Positions 1-5,075 of a DNA stretch of 5,075 bases are shown piece after piece; the stretch's first letter is position 1, and every line of letters begins with the position of its first letter. The notes under the pieces were generated by a model, which ran no database searches, was not told where the DNA came from, and worked only from the letters and a program-made list of their open reading frames with translations. The stretch lies in contig JANWVS010000206.1 in assembly GCA_025056835.1 (NCBI GenBank), positions 1-5,075 of the forward strand, written 5' to 3'. Made by a program: the position numbers and the translations under genes. The DNA is from Gemmataceae bacterium. GTDB lineage: Bacteria; Planctomycetota; Planctomycetia; Gemmatales; Gemmataceae.

Positions 1-1
1 G

Positions 2-151
2 ACGGCGCCGATGGTAACAACTTTGCCGGCGCCGGATCTGACGAAATTCGAAGTCTCGGATCATTTCCTCAAGACAATAGTCGACAAACTGGGGAAAATG
101 AGGAAGGTTTGTCGTCCGGAAGGAAGCATCGTCCCGCGCTGGTCTTCCTGA
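2..151 (+). CDS. 3' end of an unidentified upstream gene (partial)
   Basis: A reading frame is open from the window edge to a TGA at 149-151 and encodes about 49 residues, including the stretch DLTKFEVSDHFLKTIVDKLG, and ends in PRWSS. It reads like the amphipathic C-terminal part of a soluble protein, and its third codon positions are more GC-rich than those of the competing frame (the upstream extension of the DUF11 frame). No family is recognisable from this fragment. It ends 38 nt before the preferred start of the DUF11 protein gene on the same strand, so the two could share a transcript. An alternative is that this is non-coding leader and the frame is open by chance; 150 nt is short enough for that. 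Confidence 0.4.
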   Translation, partial: TAPMVTTLPAPDLTKFEVSDHFLKTIVDKLGKMRKVCRPEGSIVPRWSS

Positions 152-189
152 AAGGCGATGGATCACGTCGTTCCCGTTCCGGGTGGTCC

Positions 190-1878
190 ATGAAACCTTC
201 TGTGCCGATCCGCATCGCCGGGTGGTCGATCGTTCTTTGGGTTTGCGTTGGCGTGGTGCCGGGACCGCGGTTGGAGGGCCATGCAGACGCGTTTCCCTTC
301 GGCATGGTGCACCTCGTGCCTCTGCCGGCGATCGACGGACCGTGTGAACCGCCAGCGCCGTGGTTGACGTTGAAAATGCTGGCGCCGGCCTGCGCGGCTG
401 CCGGCCGGGAAATCGAGTATCGTTATATCATCGAAAACTGCTCCGCCGGCGATGCGCATCATGTGTTGGTGAAAAATCCGCTTCCGGCCAACGTGCGTTA
501 TGTTCGGGCCTCGCCGGTGCCGCATCAACTCGAACCAGAGCTTCAGTGGAAGCTGGGGACCGTCAAAGGGGGCGGCAAGTGCGAGATCAGCGTCGTTGTG
601 CTGCCGCTCGGTCCAGCGGACGTGCGCAACTGTGTGCGCATCCAGTGCGAACATGGCCTATGTACCACCACGCGGCTGGCCCCAACTCTTCCATGGCCCT
701 TTGATCCCAGCCGGCCGCCGCCGCTTGAGCCTCGCGGAGAACCGCCGCGGATTGAACCAAAAATCGAGCCGATTCCACTTGAGGGGCTCGCTCGCTTGAA
801 GTTGCGAATCGAAGGGCCGAAGGATCGCTACGCCAACATGCCGGCACGCTACTTCATCACGGTTGTCAACGAAGGCAAGGCGCCGGCGACGAACCTTCTC
901 GTCCGTGCCTTGCTTCCTGAGAAAACTGAGTTCGTCGAAGCGTCGCACGAAGGCCATCATCTCGCCGGGCAAGTTGCGTGGCTGTTGAGGGATCTTGAAG
1001 CCGGCGGCAAACGCACAGTGGAGTTGATCCTTCGCTCGCAAGGCGCCGGGGAAAGATGCCTGCGCGCTTCGGCCTTGGCCGACCGAGGTGTCACCGCTCC
1101 CCAGGAAGAGTTTTGCACGATTTTCAAAGGTATTTCGGCGCTCCTGTTGGAAATGTACGATCGCGAAGATCCCGTGGTTGTCGGCGGCGATACCAGCTAT
1201 CCCATCGTCGTGGAAAATACCGGTTCGGCACCGGTCACGAACTTGCGTATCCGCGCCCGAGTGCCGCCTCACATGGTCTTGGTTAATACGATTCCGGCCG
1301 AGCGGACCATTGCCGAACGCACCCCCCAGGGCCAATGGTACAGCTTTCCGCCCGTGCCAAGTCTAGCTCCGGGAGCCAAGGCGGAATTTCAGGTGTCTGT
1401 CAAAGCTGTTACGACCGGTGATGCTCGCTTCCGCATCGAAATGACCGCCGATCAACTCGACGCGGCCCGCGGCCCCGTTTTTGAAGAAGAAAGCACGCTG
1501 GTCTACGACGAAGAAGCCGGCAAGCTGCCAGGTCTGAAGTTGAGCCGCAAGAAGCGATCTAGAACTCGTTGTTCAAGCCGACGGCCGCAGATACGAGCTA
1601 AAAGCTCGCAACACCTCGTACAGATCGGGCGTGATCGCTACTTCGTCGTCGAGGAAGTCTTGCAGCCACAAATTGTTGTTCTTCTTGGCGACGGCGACCA
1701 GCGGCAGCAAATCGCGCAAACGCACTCGGATCGTGGCAGTCGGCACTACGTCATCGTCGGTCGTCGATTCGGGATACACTCGCAGATACGCGGCCATGCC
1801 CCGACCTCCCTGTGTGGCAGTCGTAACTATCATCGGCCGACGCGGCGAGCGAACTTCGAGAATTCTCCGCTAGAATAA
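190..1878 (+). CDS. Secreted DUF11-repeat protein (three repeats); 3' end probably frameshifted
   Basis: An exported protein of unknown role, probably structural or adhesive at the cell surface or in the periplasm. The ATG at 190 is preferred because it starts a signal peptide: MKPS, hydrophobic core IAGWSIVLWVCVGVV, then a likely cleavage near GHADA. The same frame extends upstream to a TTG at 109 and on to the window edge, but that extension is basic and unlike protein. Three Ig-like DUF11-type repeats follow at about residues 58-165, 202-313 and 319-442. Each carries the pattern Y-x-(I/V)-x-V-x-N-x-G-x-A-x-x-(T/H)-N-(L/V)-x-(V/I)-x-x-x-(L/V)-P (e.g. SYPIVVENTGSAPVTNLRI). A proline-rich linker (about 167-198) separates repeats 1 and 2. 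Repeat 1 has six cysteines, which could form disulphides. DUF11 repeats are common in planctomycete surface proteins. From about base 1540 the frame becomes Arg/Ser-rich and runs antisense to a small gene, so the real C-terminus probably lies near 1560. The ribosome binding site before 190 is weak. Confidence 0.8.
   Translation: MKPSVPIRIAGWSIVLWVCVGVVPGPRLEGHADAFPFGMVHLVPLPAIDGPCEPPAPWLTLKMLAPACAAAGREIEYRYIIENCSAGDAHHVLVKNPLPANVRYVRASPVPHQLEPELQWKLGTVKGGGKCEISVVVLPLGPADVRNCVRIQCEHGLCTTTRLAPTLPWPFDPSRPPPLEPRGEPPRIEPKIEPIPLEGLARLKLRIEGPKDRYANMPARYFITVVNEGKAPATNLLVRALLPEKTEFVEASHEGHHLAGQVAWLLRDLEAGGKRTVELILRSQGAGERCLRASALADRGVTAPQEEFCTIFKGISALLLEMYDREDPVVVGGDTSYPIVVENTGSAPVTNLRIRARVPPHMVLVNTIPAERTIAERTPQGQWYSFPPVPSLAPGAKAEFQVSVKAVTTGDARFRIEMTADQLDAARGPVFEEESTLVYDEEAGKLPGLKLSRKKRSRTRCSSRRPQIRAKSSQHLVQIGRDRYFVVEEVLQPQIVVLLGDGDQRQQIAQTHSDRGSRHYVIVGRRFGIHSQIRGHAPTSLCGSRNYHRPTRRANFENSPLE
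1573..1797 (-). CDS. Small conserved-looking hypothetical protein, 74 aa
   Basis: Encodes a 74-residue acidic soluble protein, MAAYLRVYPE... ending in YLRPSA, with a leucine-rich middle (RVRLRDLLPLVAVAKKN) and the segment LWLQDFLDDEVAITPDLYEV. There is no signal peptide or membrane segment. The start at 1797 is chosen because GGGAGG lies about 8 nt upstream of its ATG. An in-frame ATG 36 nt earlier (1833) lacks such a site. The composition is that of a real folded protein, whereas the opposing frame here is Arg/Ser-rich. It resembles short planctomycete-restricted hypothetical proteins I have seen; this is memory, not a search. The function is unknown and no catalytic or DNA-binding motif is visible. 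Its TGA lies 10 nt beyond a TAG (1560-1562) that would end the DUF11 gene in a shifted frame. It diverges from gpsA across 142 nt. Confidence 0.7.
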   Translation of the reverse strand: MAAYLRVYPESTTDDDVVPTATIRVRLRDLLPLVAVAKKNNNLWLQDFLDDEVAITPDLYEVLRAFSSYLRPSA

Positions 1879-1939
1879 CTTCGCGCCGCCGAGCACGGAC
1901 GGCAGGTGTGGTCCATTTTCACTGATCGGGTTTCGCGCT
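1798..1939. promoter_or_regulatory. Divergent intergenic region between the 74-aa gene and gpsA
   Basis: This 142-nt stretch should hold the promoters of both divergent genes. On the + strand TAGAAT at 1871-1876 matches five of six bases of the -10 consensus, 64 nt before gpsA, but no convincing -35 box is placed correctly. A perfect 10-bp palindrome GAGAATTCTC at 1858-1867 sits directly upstream of it and could be a small operator or chance. The Shine-Dalgarno GGGAGG of the minus-strand gene lies at its left edge. The open DUF11 frame runs through the left half to 1878. Confidence 0.3.
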
Positions 1940-2968
1940 ATGGAAGCAGATGGCGGCAGAGGGGCCAAAACAAACGTCAAATTCGCCATTCTCGGCGCGG
2001 GCGGGTGGGGCACCGCCGTCGCCGTTGTCCTGTCTCAGAACCCCGCACACCGCGTCAGCCTGTGGAGCGCTCGGCCAACGCATGCCGCAGCGCTGCAGCA
2101 CGAACGCGAAAACCGTCGCTACTTGCCGGGTGTTCCGATCCCGCCGGCCGTGGAGTTGACAACCGACATCGATGCCGCCGCGGCCGAAGCCGATTTGCTT
2201 ATCACCGCCATACCGACCATTTACCTGCGTGATGTGTTGCTCCGATGCGCCGGGCACGTGCCTCCGGTTTGCCCGGCCCTGAGCCTCACGAAAGGTATTG
2301 AAATTGCCACCTTTCGCCGACCCACGGAGATTATCGCCGAAACGCTCGGTCCCCGTCCGGTGGCCGTCCTCTCCGGTCCGAGCCACGCTGAAGAAGTGGC
2401 CCGCGGTATGCCGACCACGGTGGTCGTCGCCAGCCGCAATTATGACCTGGCTCGCTGGATTCAGCAGCGTTTCACTTCCGAGCGATTTCGCGTTTACACC
2501 AACCAGGACCTGATCGGCGTCGAACTAGCGGGCGCGTTGAAGAACGTCATCAGCATCGCCGCGGGCATAAGCGACGGACTTGGATTCGGAGACAATGCCA
2601 AATCGGCCTTACTTGCTCGCGGTCTGGCCGAGATGGCCCGCTTCGGCGTCGCCCTCGGCGCCGAGCAGGCCACCTTCTGGGGACTTGCCGGCATGGGCGA
2701 CTTAATCACGACCTGTATCAGCCGCCATGGGCGTAATCGCCAGGTGGGCTTCCGGCTCGGCCAAGGAGAAAAGCCCGCAGCCATTCTTGCCGGCATGGCC
2801 ATGATCGCCGAAGGCGTGTACACCGCCCGCAGCGTCCACGACCGTGCCCAACGCATGGGCATCGACATGCCGATCACCACCGAGGTTTACCAGGTCCTTT
2901 ATGAAGACAAGGATCCTCGCCAAGCCGTCGCCTCGCTGATGCTCCGCGAACCGAAACATGAGATTTGA
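1940..2968 (+). CDS. gpsA: NAD(P)H-dependent glycerol-3-phosphate dehydrogenase GpsA
   Basis: A cytoplasmic enzyme that reduces dihydroxyacetone phosphate to sn-glycerol 3-phosphate with NAD(P)H, supplying the backbone for phospholipid synthesis. The 342-residue length is normal for the family. The N-terminal Rossmann fold starts with GxGxxG at G19-A-G21-G-W-G24. The family motifs SLTKG (115-119) and SGPSHAEEVARGMPT (145-159) follow. The C-terminal helical domain carries the conserved lysine in ALKN (K201), GFGDNAKSALLARGLAEM (215-232), GLAGMGDL (248-255) and the substrate-binding R265-N266. All key residues are present, so it should be active. The ATG at 1940 is the only reasonable start; it puts about 12 extra residues before the first strand and has no clear Shine-Dalgarno site. 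Neighbours are not lipid genes, so it is probably transcribed alone. Confidence 0.97.
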   Translation: MEADGGRGAKTNVKFAILGAGGWGTAVAVVLSQNPAHRVSLWSARPTHAAALQHERENRRYLPGVPIPPAVELTTDIDAAAAEADLLITAIPTIYLRDVLLRCAGHVPPVCPALSLTKGIEIATFRRPTEIIAETLGPRPVAVLSGPSHAEEVARGMPTTVVVASRNYDLARWIQQRFTSERFRVYTNQDLIGVELAGALKNVISIAAGISDGLGFGDNAKSALLARGLAEMARFGVALGAEQATFWGLAGMGDLITTCISRHGRNRQVGFRLGQGEKPAAILAGMAMIAEGVYTARSVHDRAQRMGIDMPITTEVYQVLYEDKDPRQAVASLMLREPKHEI

Positions 2969-3182
2969 ACTACTGGTTCGTGTCGGCTTTCAGCCTCGAA
3001 CAACGGCAGCAACCAACCGGCTGACACAGCCAAGCTGCTTATGCGCGATGGTCAGAGGCTATCGTTTGAGCAAACGCTGTTGAGCAGCCGCAACTGAGGC
3101 GCCAACGTTGCGCGGCGTCGGCGAAAACGGCGCAGTCGTGCCCGATCCGGCACGATGTCGGCTCGGTACAAAGCTCCTTGCG
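2969..3182. other. Convergent intergenic region between gpsA and the BON-like gene
   Basis: These 214 nt lie between two converging genes and hold no credible coding frame, tRNA or repeat array. Small inverted repeats are present: a 5-bp stem CGTTT/AAACG with a GAGC loop at 3063-3076, the 8-bp palindrome CAACGTTG at 3103-3110, and a 7-bp hairpin at 3136-3155. None is followed by a T-run on either strand, so termination may be Rho-dependent or rely on these stems. Confidence 0.5.
3136..3155 (-). terminator. Possible hairpin terminator without U-tract
   Basis: TCGTGCC and GGCACGA form a perfect 7-bp stem around the 6-nt loop CGATCC. It starts 27 nt beyond the stop codon of the BON-like gene on the minus strand and also lies downstream of gpsA on the + strand, so it could act in both directions. 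No run of T follows on either strand, which weakens the call. Confidence 0.3.
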
Positions 3183-3743
3183 TCACGGAACCTGGAATTT
3201 GAGATTCAACCGGTACGGATCAAGTTCGCGAACCGTGAAGATCTGCTGGGCGATCGTGTTGCAATCTTCGATGTTGTTGACGGTCATTTCCACTGTCACT
3301 TCGTTGGCGCCGTTGAAGGTGACACGAACGCCGCGAGCTCGTGGACAGGCCTGGCTGATCTTTTGAGTCAGCTTTTGGGCCAAAGCCGGCGATGGGGAAG
3401 GGGGCGTGTTGGTCGGTGCCACCGGAGGATTGCTGGGCGCGGCGGCGCCGCTGTTGGCACCAGCAGGCTGCACCTTCGCGTTGCCTAGCGGTGTTTTGGC
3501 GCCGTCGACGTACATGACGCCGGTCCCCTCGCGCACCGTTGCCGCTTGGTTCTTCGGCGACGCGGTGGACCCCGTCCTGGGCAACTGCACGGGATCGGAC
3601 TTCGAGGTCGCGGTGTCGGCGGTTTTCGGCGCGAACCAGCTGCGCAGCCGCGGGAACAGGCCCTCGTTGCTCTGAGCATGAGCTGCCGCTACGACTCCGC
3701 ACGTCGTGCCCATCGTCAGCAGCCAAGCGTAAATCTTCTTCAT
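3183..3743 (-). CDS. Secreted protein with proline-rich linker and BON-like C-terminal domain
   Basis: A 186-residue exported protein of unknown role. The start is firm: GGAGG lies 7 nt before the ATG at 3743, and the protein opens with a classical signal peptide (MKKIYAWLLTMGTTCGVVAAAHA, likely cut after residue 23, AHA|QS). Residues 24-90 are polar and low in structure. About 91-120 is an Ala/Pro/Asn-rich linker (NPPVAPTNTPPSPSPA). The last 65 residues alternate helix and strand: ALAQKLTQKISQA, VRVTF, EVTVEMTV, ED-TIAQQIFTV, YRLNLKFQV. This layout resembles a BON domain, a family linked to envelope or phospholipid contact; the assignment rests on pattern only. Two cysteines (133, 161) in that domain could pair. 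The gene follows the lipoprotein gene by 61 nt on the same strand with no hairpin between them, so co-transcription is plausible. Confidence 0.85.
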   Translation of the reverse strand: MKKIYAWLLTMGTTCGVVAAAHAQSNEGLFPRLRSWFAPKTADTATSKSDPVQLPRTGSTASPKNQAATVREGTGVMYVDGAKTPLGNAKVQPAGANSGAAAPSNPPVAPTNTPPSPSPALAQKLTQKISQACPRARGVRVTFNGANEVTVEMTVNNIEDCNTIAQQIFTVRELDPYRLNLKFQVP

Positions 3744-3744
3744 G

Positions 3745-3760
3745 AAGAGACCTCCGGAGA
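3745..3760 (-). promoter_or_regulatory. Strong Shine-Dalgarno site for the BON-like gene
   Basis: On the minus strand TCTCCGGAGGTCTCTTC immediately precedes the ATG at 3743, giving GGAGG with 7-nt spacing. This is the clearest ribosome binding site in the window and fixes the start. Confidence 0.75.
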
Positions 3761-3804
3761 AACGACGTCCGGGAGACCGGCCATCGAGTTAGGTTGAGGA
3801 TCCA

Positions 3805-4374
3805 TCAGGGACGGGAACCTAGCATATCGCGGGTAACCACCTGTTGTGCGTCGGCGTTGGGCACGCACAGGTGAAGATGATCCATGTCGATGTACACAAC
3901 TTCGCTGCGGCGACGTTTGAGTTGGTACGGAAACGGGTAGCACGATTCCACCGTCTCAGTGTAATAGACGGTACACTTCCAGTGGCAATGGTGCACCTGG
4001 GCAGGGCCGATGAGCGGGAAGAAACGCGGCGGATCTATGACATCGGCGATTTTCTCGTATTGCACTTCGATGTCGTCGCGAAATTCTTCGTAAATGTACG
4101 GCACGCCGCGCGTCACGCGCCGCATAGCGCGTAAGACTCGAGCCAGGTCAGGTCGATCTTCGCAAATTGGCCGGTGCCCGGGGGGAATCGGCGGCAAGAC
4201 CGGCGCCTTGTAGTCGGTGTCGTACAAACAACGTTCTTCGATCCTATCAGCAACCCACGGGGCTACCGGCACCGGAGTGAACCAACCCATCGCGAAGGGT
4301 GTGATGCACCCGGCCGCGCCTCCGCACAACACCAGCAGGCCGCCGACCCAGAGCAATTTTCCCAAGCGTTTCAT
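3805..4374 (-). CDS. Putative lipoprotein, Cys/His-rich, lineage-restricted hypothetical
   Basis: A 189-residue predicted lipoprotein with no family I can name. The start at 4374 is preferred because it gives a compact lipoprotein signal MKRLGKLLWVGGLLVLCGGAAGC, with C23 as the lipidated cysteine. In-frame ATGs at 4401 and 4410, and the open frame to 4482, would only add a longer basic N-terminus. A G-rich stretch (GGGGGTGAG) lies upstream of 4374. The mature part has conserved-looking blocks: TPFAMGWFTPVPVAPWVADRIEE; YKAPVLPPIPPGHRP; the charged segment VPYIYEEFRDDIEVQYEKIADVID; PRFFPLIGPAQVHHCHWKC (about 116-134); and SEVVYIDMDHLHLC (about 157-170). The HHCHWKC cluster and DHLHLC suggest metal binding or a disulphide, but this is inference. 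Similar VVYIDxDHLH segments occur, as far as I remember, in planctomycete hypothetical proteins. It would sit on the outer or inner membrane, facing the periplasm. Confidence 0.82.
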   Translation of the reverse strand: MKRLGKLLWVGGLLVLCGGAAGCITPFAMGWFTPVPVAPWVADRIEERCLYDTDYKAPVLPPIPPGHRPICEDRPDLARVLRAMRRVTRGVPYIYEEFRDDIEVQYEKIADVIDPPRFFPLIGPAQVHHCHWKCTVYYTETVESCYPFPYQLKRRRSEVVYIDMDHLHLCVPNADAQQVVTRDMLGSRP

Positions 4375-4696
4375 CCGCCTCACCCCCGTTCGCGTAGGCA
4401 TGTTCTTCATTCCGGCGCTGGGTAACCTGCACGCCGGCGAGACGCCGTCTCTGGGACAGGTATCGACCGGGCAGTTCGGCAAACTTTAACGAATTGGTCG
4501 AAAATAACGGAATTGCCGACCGATCCATTCGTAGGGATCAGAGTCGTTTGGCTGGACAATCAGCTGCCGCGCACGCGCCACGCCAATCTGGAATCACCGA
4601 AATGCTGAAGCGGTGTTCCCGCGCCACCGATGCCAAGAGTCACCGCACCCGCAAGGTGGGCAAACGGCGTCGTCTTGCAAACTGGCGCGGGCACAT
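4375..4696. other. Intergenic region between acidic membrane protein gene and lipoprotein gene
   Basis: 322 nt without a convincing gene. A + strand frame (4494-4775) and a minus frame (4560-4856) are open, but both are Arg-rich shadows with no ribosome binding site. The lipoprotein frame could extend in-frame up to 4482. The region should contain the lipoprotein promoter, but I find no clear -35/-10 pair or sigma-54 site. A long inverted repeat at 4618-4691 and a small 5-bp one (GATCC/GGATC, 4522-4539) are the only structures seen. Confidence 0.5.
4618..4691 (-). terminator. Inverted repeat after the acidic membrane protein gene (possible structured 3' end)
   Basis: CCCGCGCCA (4618-4626) and TGGCGCGGG (4683-4691) are a perfect 9-bp inverted repeat enclosing 56 nt. 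The repeat begins 5 nt beyond the minus-strand stop codon. Inside are two further pairings, CAAGA/TCTTG (4634-4638 with 4673-4677) and CACC/GGTG (4646-4649 with 4655-4658), so the transcript could fold into a stacked stem. No U-tract follows. It may be a terminator, a 3' protective structure or chance in GC-rich DNA. Confidence 0.3.
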
Positions 4697-5075
4697 CTAC
4701 TTGGTTTTCATGCCTACCACGTCGCCGATAGTGCGGGTCAGAAAACCGGCGGGTTTGTACCCGGAAGTGGACTGAATCAACTCGAAACCCATGATGCCGA
4801 CGACGACCATGACGACCACACATGGTAACATGAACACCGTCGGAAATGCGCCCCATGGTGCCGGCTCGATCAGTTTTTCCTTGACGACGATCCGCTCTTT
4901 ACCCACCGGGGCTTCTTCGTCGACCTCGGCGACTTCCTCGTCGGCAACTTCCTCGACTTCAATGTCGGCCACGTCGCCTGCCACGGTTTCCGCGGCTTCG
5001 TCGGCTGCCTCCTCGTCGAGGGCAACTACTTGGCTTCCGCTTTCGTCTTCCGGTGCCAAATCGGAATCGTCGAGG
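4697..5075 (-). CDS. Single-pass membrane protein with acidic N-terminal region (partial, 5' end outside window)
   Basis: The visible 125 residues are the C-terminal part of a protein whose start is beyond the window edge: the frame stays open to 5075, and a TTG at 5059 is not a convincing start. The first half is very acidic and Ala/Val-rich (DEEAADEAAETVAGDVADIEVEEVADEEVAEVDEE) and probably disordered. It is followed by the basic segment GKERIVVKEKLIEPAPWG, then one transmembrane helix (FPTVFMLPCVVVMVVVGIMGFEL, bases about 4778-4846) and a short tail ending in TIGDVVGMKTK. The positively charged flank before the helix suggests a cytoplasmic acidic domain and an outward tail. The W-G-x-F-P...M-L-P...G-x-M-G-F-E-L-I-Q pattern recalls short planctomycete membrane proteins of unknown function; that is memory, not a search. 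It lies 322 nt upstream of the lipoprotein gene on the same strand. Confidence 0.8.
   Translation of the reverse strand, partial: LDDSDLAPEDESGSQVVALDEEAADEAAETVAGDVADIEVEEVADEEVAEVDEEAPVGKERIVVKEKLIEPAPWGAFPTVFMLPCVVVMVVVGIMGFELIQSTSGYKPAGFLTRTIGDVVGMKTK

Noticed and set aside
98..151. Short leader peptide starting at ATG 98 (MRKVCRPEGSIVPRWSS) before the DUF11 gene
   Set aside because: The same frame is open upstream to the window edge and reads better as the end of a longer protein; there is no regulatory hairpin or codon run to support a leader peptide.
163..654. 163-codon open frame on the minus strand over the DUF11 signal peptide and first repeat
   Set aside because: The opposite strand has a signal peptide and repeat pattern; this frame is His/Arg-rich and has no signal of its own.
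658..1335. 225-codon open frame on the minus strand inside the DUF11 gene
   Set aside because: It lies wholly opposite well-supported DUF11 repeats, has no ribosome binding site, and its sequence is Arg/Gly/His-rich with no recognisable fold, as expected of a shadow frame in GC-rich DNA.
2980..3027. 8-bp stem GTGTCGGC/GCTGACAC after gpsA as a terminator
   Set aside because: It has a 32-nt loop, one G-U pair and no T-run, so it is too weak to call.
4548..4570. Possible sigma-54 promoter (TGGC ... GC)
   Set aside because: The spacing between the GG and GC elements is wrong for a -24/-12 promoter.
4494..4775. 93-codon + strand frame in the 4375-4696 gap
   Set aside because: TTG start without a ribosome binding site, Arg/Ser/His-rich composition, and its 3' part is antisense to the membrane protein gene.

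Overview
The window looks like a piece of a Planctomycetes chromosome (Pirellulales/Gemmatales-like by feel, not provable here). The reasons are a moderately high-GC sequence, a secreted protein built from three DUF11-type repeats, and several small envelope proteins whose sequences resemble lineage-restricted planctomycete hypotheticals. Gene starts and strands were fixed with signal peptides, Shine-Dalgarno sites and codon character. No mobile element, CRISPR array, tRNA or rRNA was seen.

Left part (1-1878), + strand. The probable 3' end of an upstream gene (2-151) is followed by a secreted DUF11-repeat protein (start 190). The DUF11 reading frame stays open to 1878, but its last ~320 nt do not read like real protein. 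They lie antisense to a small, well-formed minus-strand gene (1573-1797, 74 aa) that has a good ribosome binding site. A one-base frame change near 1525-1545 would end the DUF11 protein at a TAG at 1560-1562, just before the small gene's own stop. A frameshift or a decayed stop is therefore likely.

Middle (1798-3182). A 142-nt divergent intergenic region leads into gpsA (1940-2968), encoding NAD(P)H-dependent glycerol-3-phosphate dehydrogenase, the one confidently named enzyme here. It supplies sn-glycerol 3-phosphate for membrane lipid synthesis. It converges on the genes to its right across a 214-nt non-coding gap holding small hairpins.

Right part (3183-5075), minus strand. In order of transcription there are three genes: a membrane protein with an acidic N-terminal region and one transmembrane helix, cut by the window edge; a cysteine/histidine-rich lipoprotein; and a secreted protein with a proline-rich linker and a BON-like C-terminal domain. 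The last two are 61 nt apart and may be co-transcribed. The window is mostly envelope proteins plus one lipid-precursor enzyme. I do not see a coherent new defence, mobile or biosynthetic system. The most interesting points are the broken or overlapping DUF11 3' end and the small conserved-looking proteins of unknown function.
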